DNA of 64,000 nt, taken from Syncephalis fuscata (taxonomy: Eukaryota > Zoopagomycota > Zoopagomycetes > Zoopagales > Piptocephalidaceae). The translations under genes and the position numbers were made by a program. The notes under the pieces were generated by a model. That model had not been told where the DNA came from. It made no database searches and was given only the letters and a program-made list of their open reading frames with translations. The stretch lies in contig JAHLTZ010000006.1 in NCBI GenBank assembly GCA_025786725.1, forward strand, positions 620,001-684,000. Direction: 5' to 3'. Below are positions 62,170 through 64,000 of the stretch, piece after piece (within the stretch, counting starts at the first letter, position 1; every line of letters begins with the position of its first letter).

Positions 62170-63637
62170 TTAGGATCGATAGTCAGCATTAATGCTGACA
62201 TAATCATGCGAAAAATCGCATGTCCACATGGTGGCTTCCTCTTGGCCAAGACCAAGATCGACGTGGATTTCGATATCCTCGTTTTTAAGTAGCTGTGCAG
62301 CAAAAAATTCATCGACTGGCACTGGCTCACCCTTGCTTAGCACAGCAAGTGGCTGTTCAGGCTGAGCGGTGGCCTTAAACGTAACACTGACTCGTTCTGG
62401 TTTAATGGTTGTTTCGCTGCCTGGAGCATAGCCAATGGCACAAAGTACACGTCCCCAGTTAGCATCTTGGCCATAAAGTGCCGTTTTTACTAAAGCACTT
62501 GTGCAAATAGTCGAGGCGATTGTCTTTGCTTGGTTAAAATCTTGCGCATTCTATTGATAATAATACCAAGTATCGTATTAGTTGCATTGCTATGATAATT
62601 TAATATACACCTGCCTTTACGCTAACGGTAACAAATTTTGTAGCACCTTCACCATCACGGACAACGAGCTGAGCAAGTTCAGCAGAGAACTCGGTCAATT
62701 GGTCACGGAATGCAAGGTAGTCGGCGCTATCGGGTGTAATTACTGCTTGTCGATCACCATTACCGGTCCATGCCGCGCCATTGGCCAGTAGAGCAACTGT
62801 ATCATTAGTGCTAGTATCGCCATCGATTGTAATTGCGTTAAAGGATCGATCAACAGCATGGCTAAGTGCTTTTTGTAGCGCATCAGCTCTAACTGCAGCA
62901 TCAGTACAAACAAAGCTTAGCATGGTCGCCATATTTGGATGAATCATGCCGGCACCTTTGGCCATACCAGCCATACGATACTCTTTTCCAGACGGTAGTT
63001 GATAAACACGACTACGCAACTTAGGAAAAGTATCAGTGGTACAAATACCCCGGGCTGCTGTTAACCAATTTGTATGACTGTCACCAAGGTGATTTTGATA
63101 AACCTCAGGCACACCAGTACGAATGCATTGCATTGGTAATGGCTGACCAATAACACCAGTCGACATGACGAGTGTTGCATCGGTTGACGGTGCGTTTGAC
63201 GATAATAGCTCGTTAACCGATGCTGCCATTGCTGCCGCGTCCTTATCGCCTTGCGTGCCAGTAACCGCGTTGGCACAGCCAGCGTTAATTAAAATGGCGC
63301 GTATGGGCCGGCCACTTGGGTCGGCACGGTGACGAGCCAAAAGGGCACGGTCGAATTGCACGGGTGCAGCGGGAAATGCATTACGCGTAAATACCGCGGC
63401 TCCTGTGCATGGCTGGTCCGCCACCAGTAATGTAAGGTCGAGTCCAGACTTTTTTATACCGCAATGAACTGCGCCTAGTCGATAGCCAAGTGGATACGTA
63501 CCGTCAGTTGGTATAAAACGGTCTTTTGACGCTGATGTTGTGTAGTGTCGGCTATAGGCGGCACGATAGGTGCTTCTTGGCGCCAAACGAGAAACAGCTG
63601 CAGCGGTAGCTTGGAACCAAGACTTAGTCAACAGCAT
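62170..63637 (-). CDS. ARG7/argJ-like: arginine biosynthesis bifunctional ArgJ, mitochondrial
   Basis: Two exons, 63637-62609 and 62550-62170, joined at GGT|GTATAT in phase 0, give 469 residues. The first ~35 are a mitochondrial-type leader (Arg/Ser/Ala-rich, no acidic residues). Motifs include [23 protein letters not shown], and [16 protein letters not shown], where the Thr of MATML is the autocleavage site and catalytic nucleophile. [20 protein letters not shown] and [22 protein letters not shown] follow. The family cuts itself into alpha and beta chains, moves acetyl from N-acetylornithine to glutamate, and in many fungi also makes N-acetylglutamate. GC content is higher than in neighbouring genes. 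Confidence 0.95.
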
Positions 63638-64000
63638 AGTAGAAAAAGGTAACTAACTAGAGTAAAAACGAAAAAAATGATTTGTATTTAATATTGGTCC
63701 TGTTTTCTGGATGTCGCCGTAATTGTATTATAGACGTTTACAATTGAAGCTTATACAAATTTGATGTAAATCTTTATCAAGAGAAGGAAAGATAATATCT
63801 TTTTAGAGATGTAAAAATAATAATCTCAAAAAAAAAGATCAATCACATGGAGAAAGATGAATGATCATTTGGCTTTTAAATTATACTAATAGCTAATAAA
63901 TTGCTCAATAAAAATTAACTGCTGAATGAAAATCATAAATAATTTGCAACAGTTGATCAAATATAGTTAAAGTAAGATAATATGTTTATTACTACAAATT
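63638..64000. other. upstream region of ArgJ, no gene seen
   Basis: AT-rich with A-runs near 63820. Should contain the ArgJ promoter; nothing else recognised to the window end. Confidence 0.5.

Noticed and set aside
1..64000. search by eye for tRNA, rRNA, CRISPR and transposon ends
   Set aside because: No cloverleaf-like B-box context, direct-repeat array, or terminal repeats with a transposase were recognised; the only reverse transcriptase is TERT.

Overview
The window looks like nuclear DNA of an early-diverging fungus. It is AT-rich, with genes cut by many short introns (mostly about 45-65 nt, GTAAGT-like donors, TAG acceptors). Its genes are eukaryotic: TFIID, TFIIIC, telomerase reverse transcriptase, a BLM-type RecQ helicase, PP4, PIP kinase and P450. 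Fungal traits are an ornithine acetyltransferase (ArgJ) with a mitochondrial-type leader and four secreted AA11-like copper oxidases (LPMOs). An Integrator subunit (INTS7-like) and an AP-4 beta-like adaptin are also present; both are usually absent from Dikarya. I infer a zoopagomycete-like or similar basal lineage, without certainty at genus level.

Layout. 0.7-2.2 kb: F-box protein. 3.1-4.4: secreted protein-kinase-like protein. 4.9-9.6: RecQ/BLM helicase (+), convergent with the large TFIIIC B-block subunit (9.7-16.0, -), which shares a 166-bp divergent promoter with PP4 phosphatase (16.1-17.6, +). 18.2-22.1: PIP kinase with an N-terminal membrane segment. 22.5-26.7: three multipass membrane proteins (-), two of them clear paralogs. 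27.4-29.6: cytochrome P450 (-). 30.7-32.7: AP-4 beta-like adaptin (-), sharing an 84-bp divergent promoter with INTS7 (32.8-36.6, +). 36.6-37.3: low-complexity S/N/Q/H-rich protein (-). 38.3-48.7: an array of four LPMO genes with long gene-poor, very AT-rich spacers. 50.9-57.6: TAF2 carrying three C-terminal bromodomains (+). 57.6-62.0: TERT (-). 62.2-63.6: ArgJ (-).

The left and right thirds are dense housekeeping DNA (transcription initiation by Pol II and Pol III, snRNA/mRNA 3'-end processing, telomere and recombination maintenance). The middle is accessory: membrane-receptor-like genes, a P450 and a secreted polysaccharide-oxidase cluster grown by segmental duplication.

Two features cut across the window. 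First, otherwise well-conserved genes repeatedly need a single-base correction, nearly always a missing base, to stay in frame. I see about a dozen such sites; residual indel error is the simplest explanation, with pseudogenes possible at some loci. Second, at least three introns need GC donors of the form GCAAGT, judged from reading phase and homology. The most biologically striking item is the TAF2-triple-bromodomain fusion.
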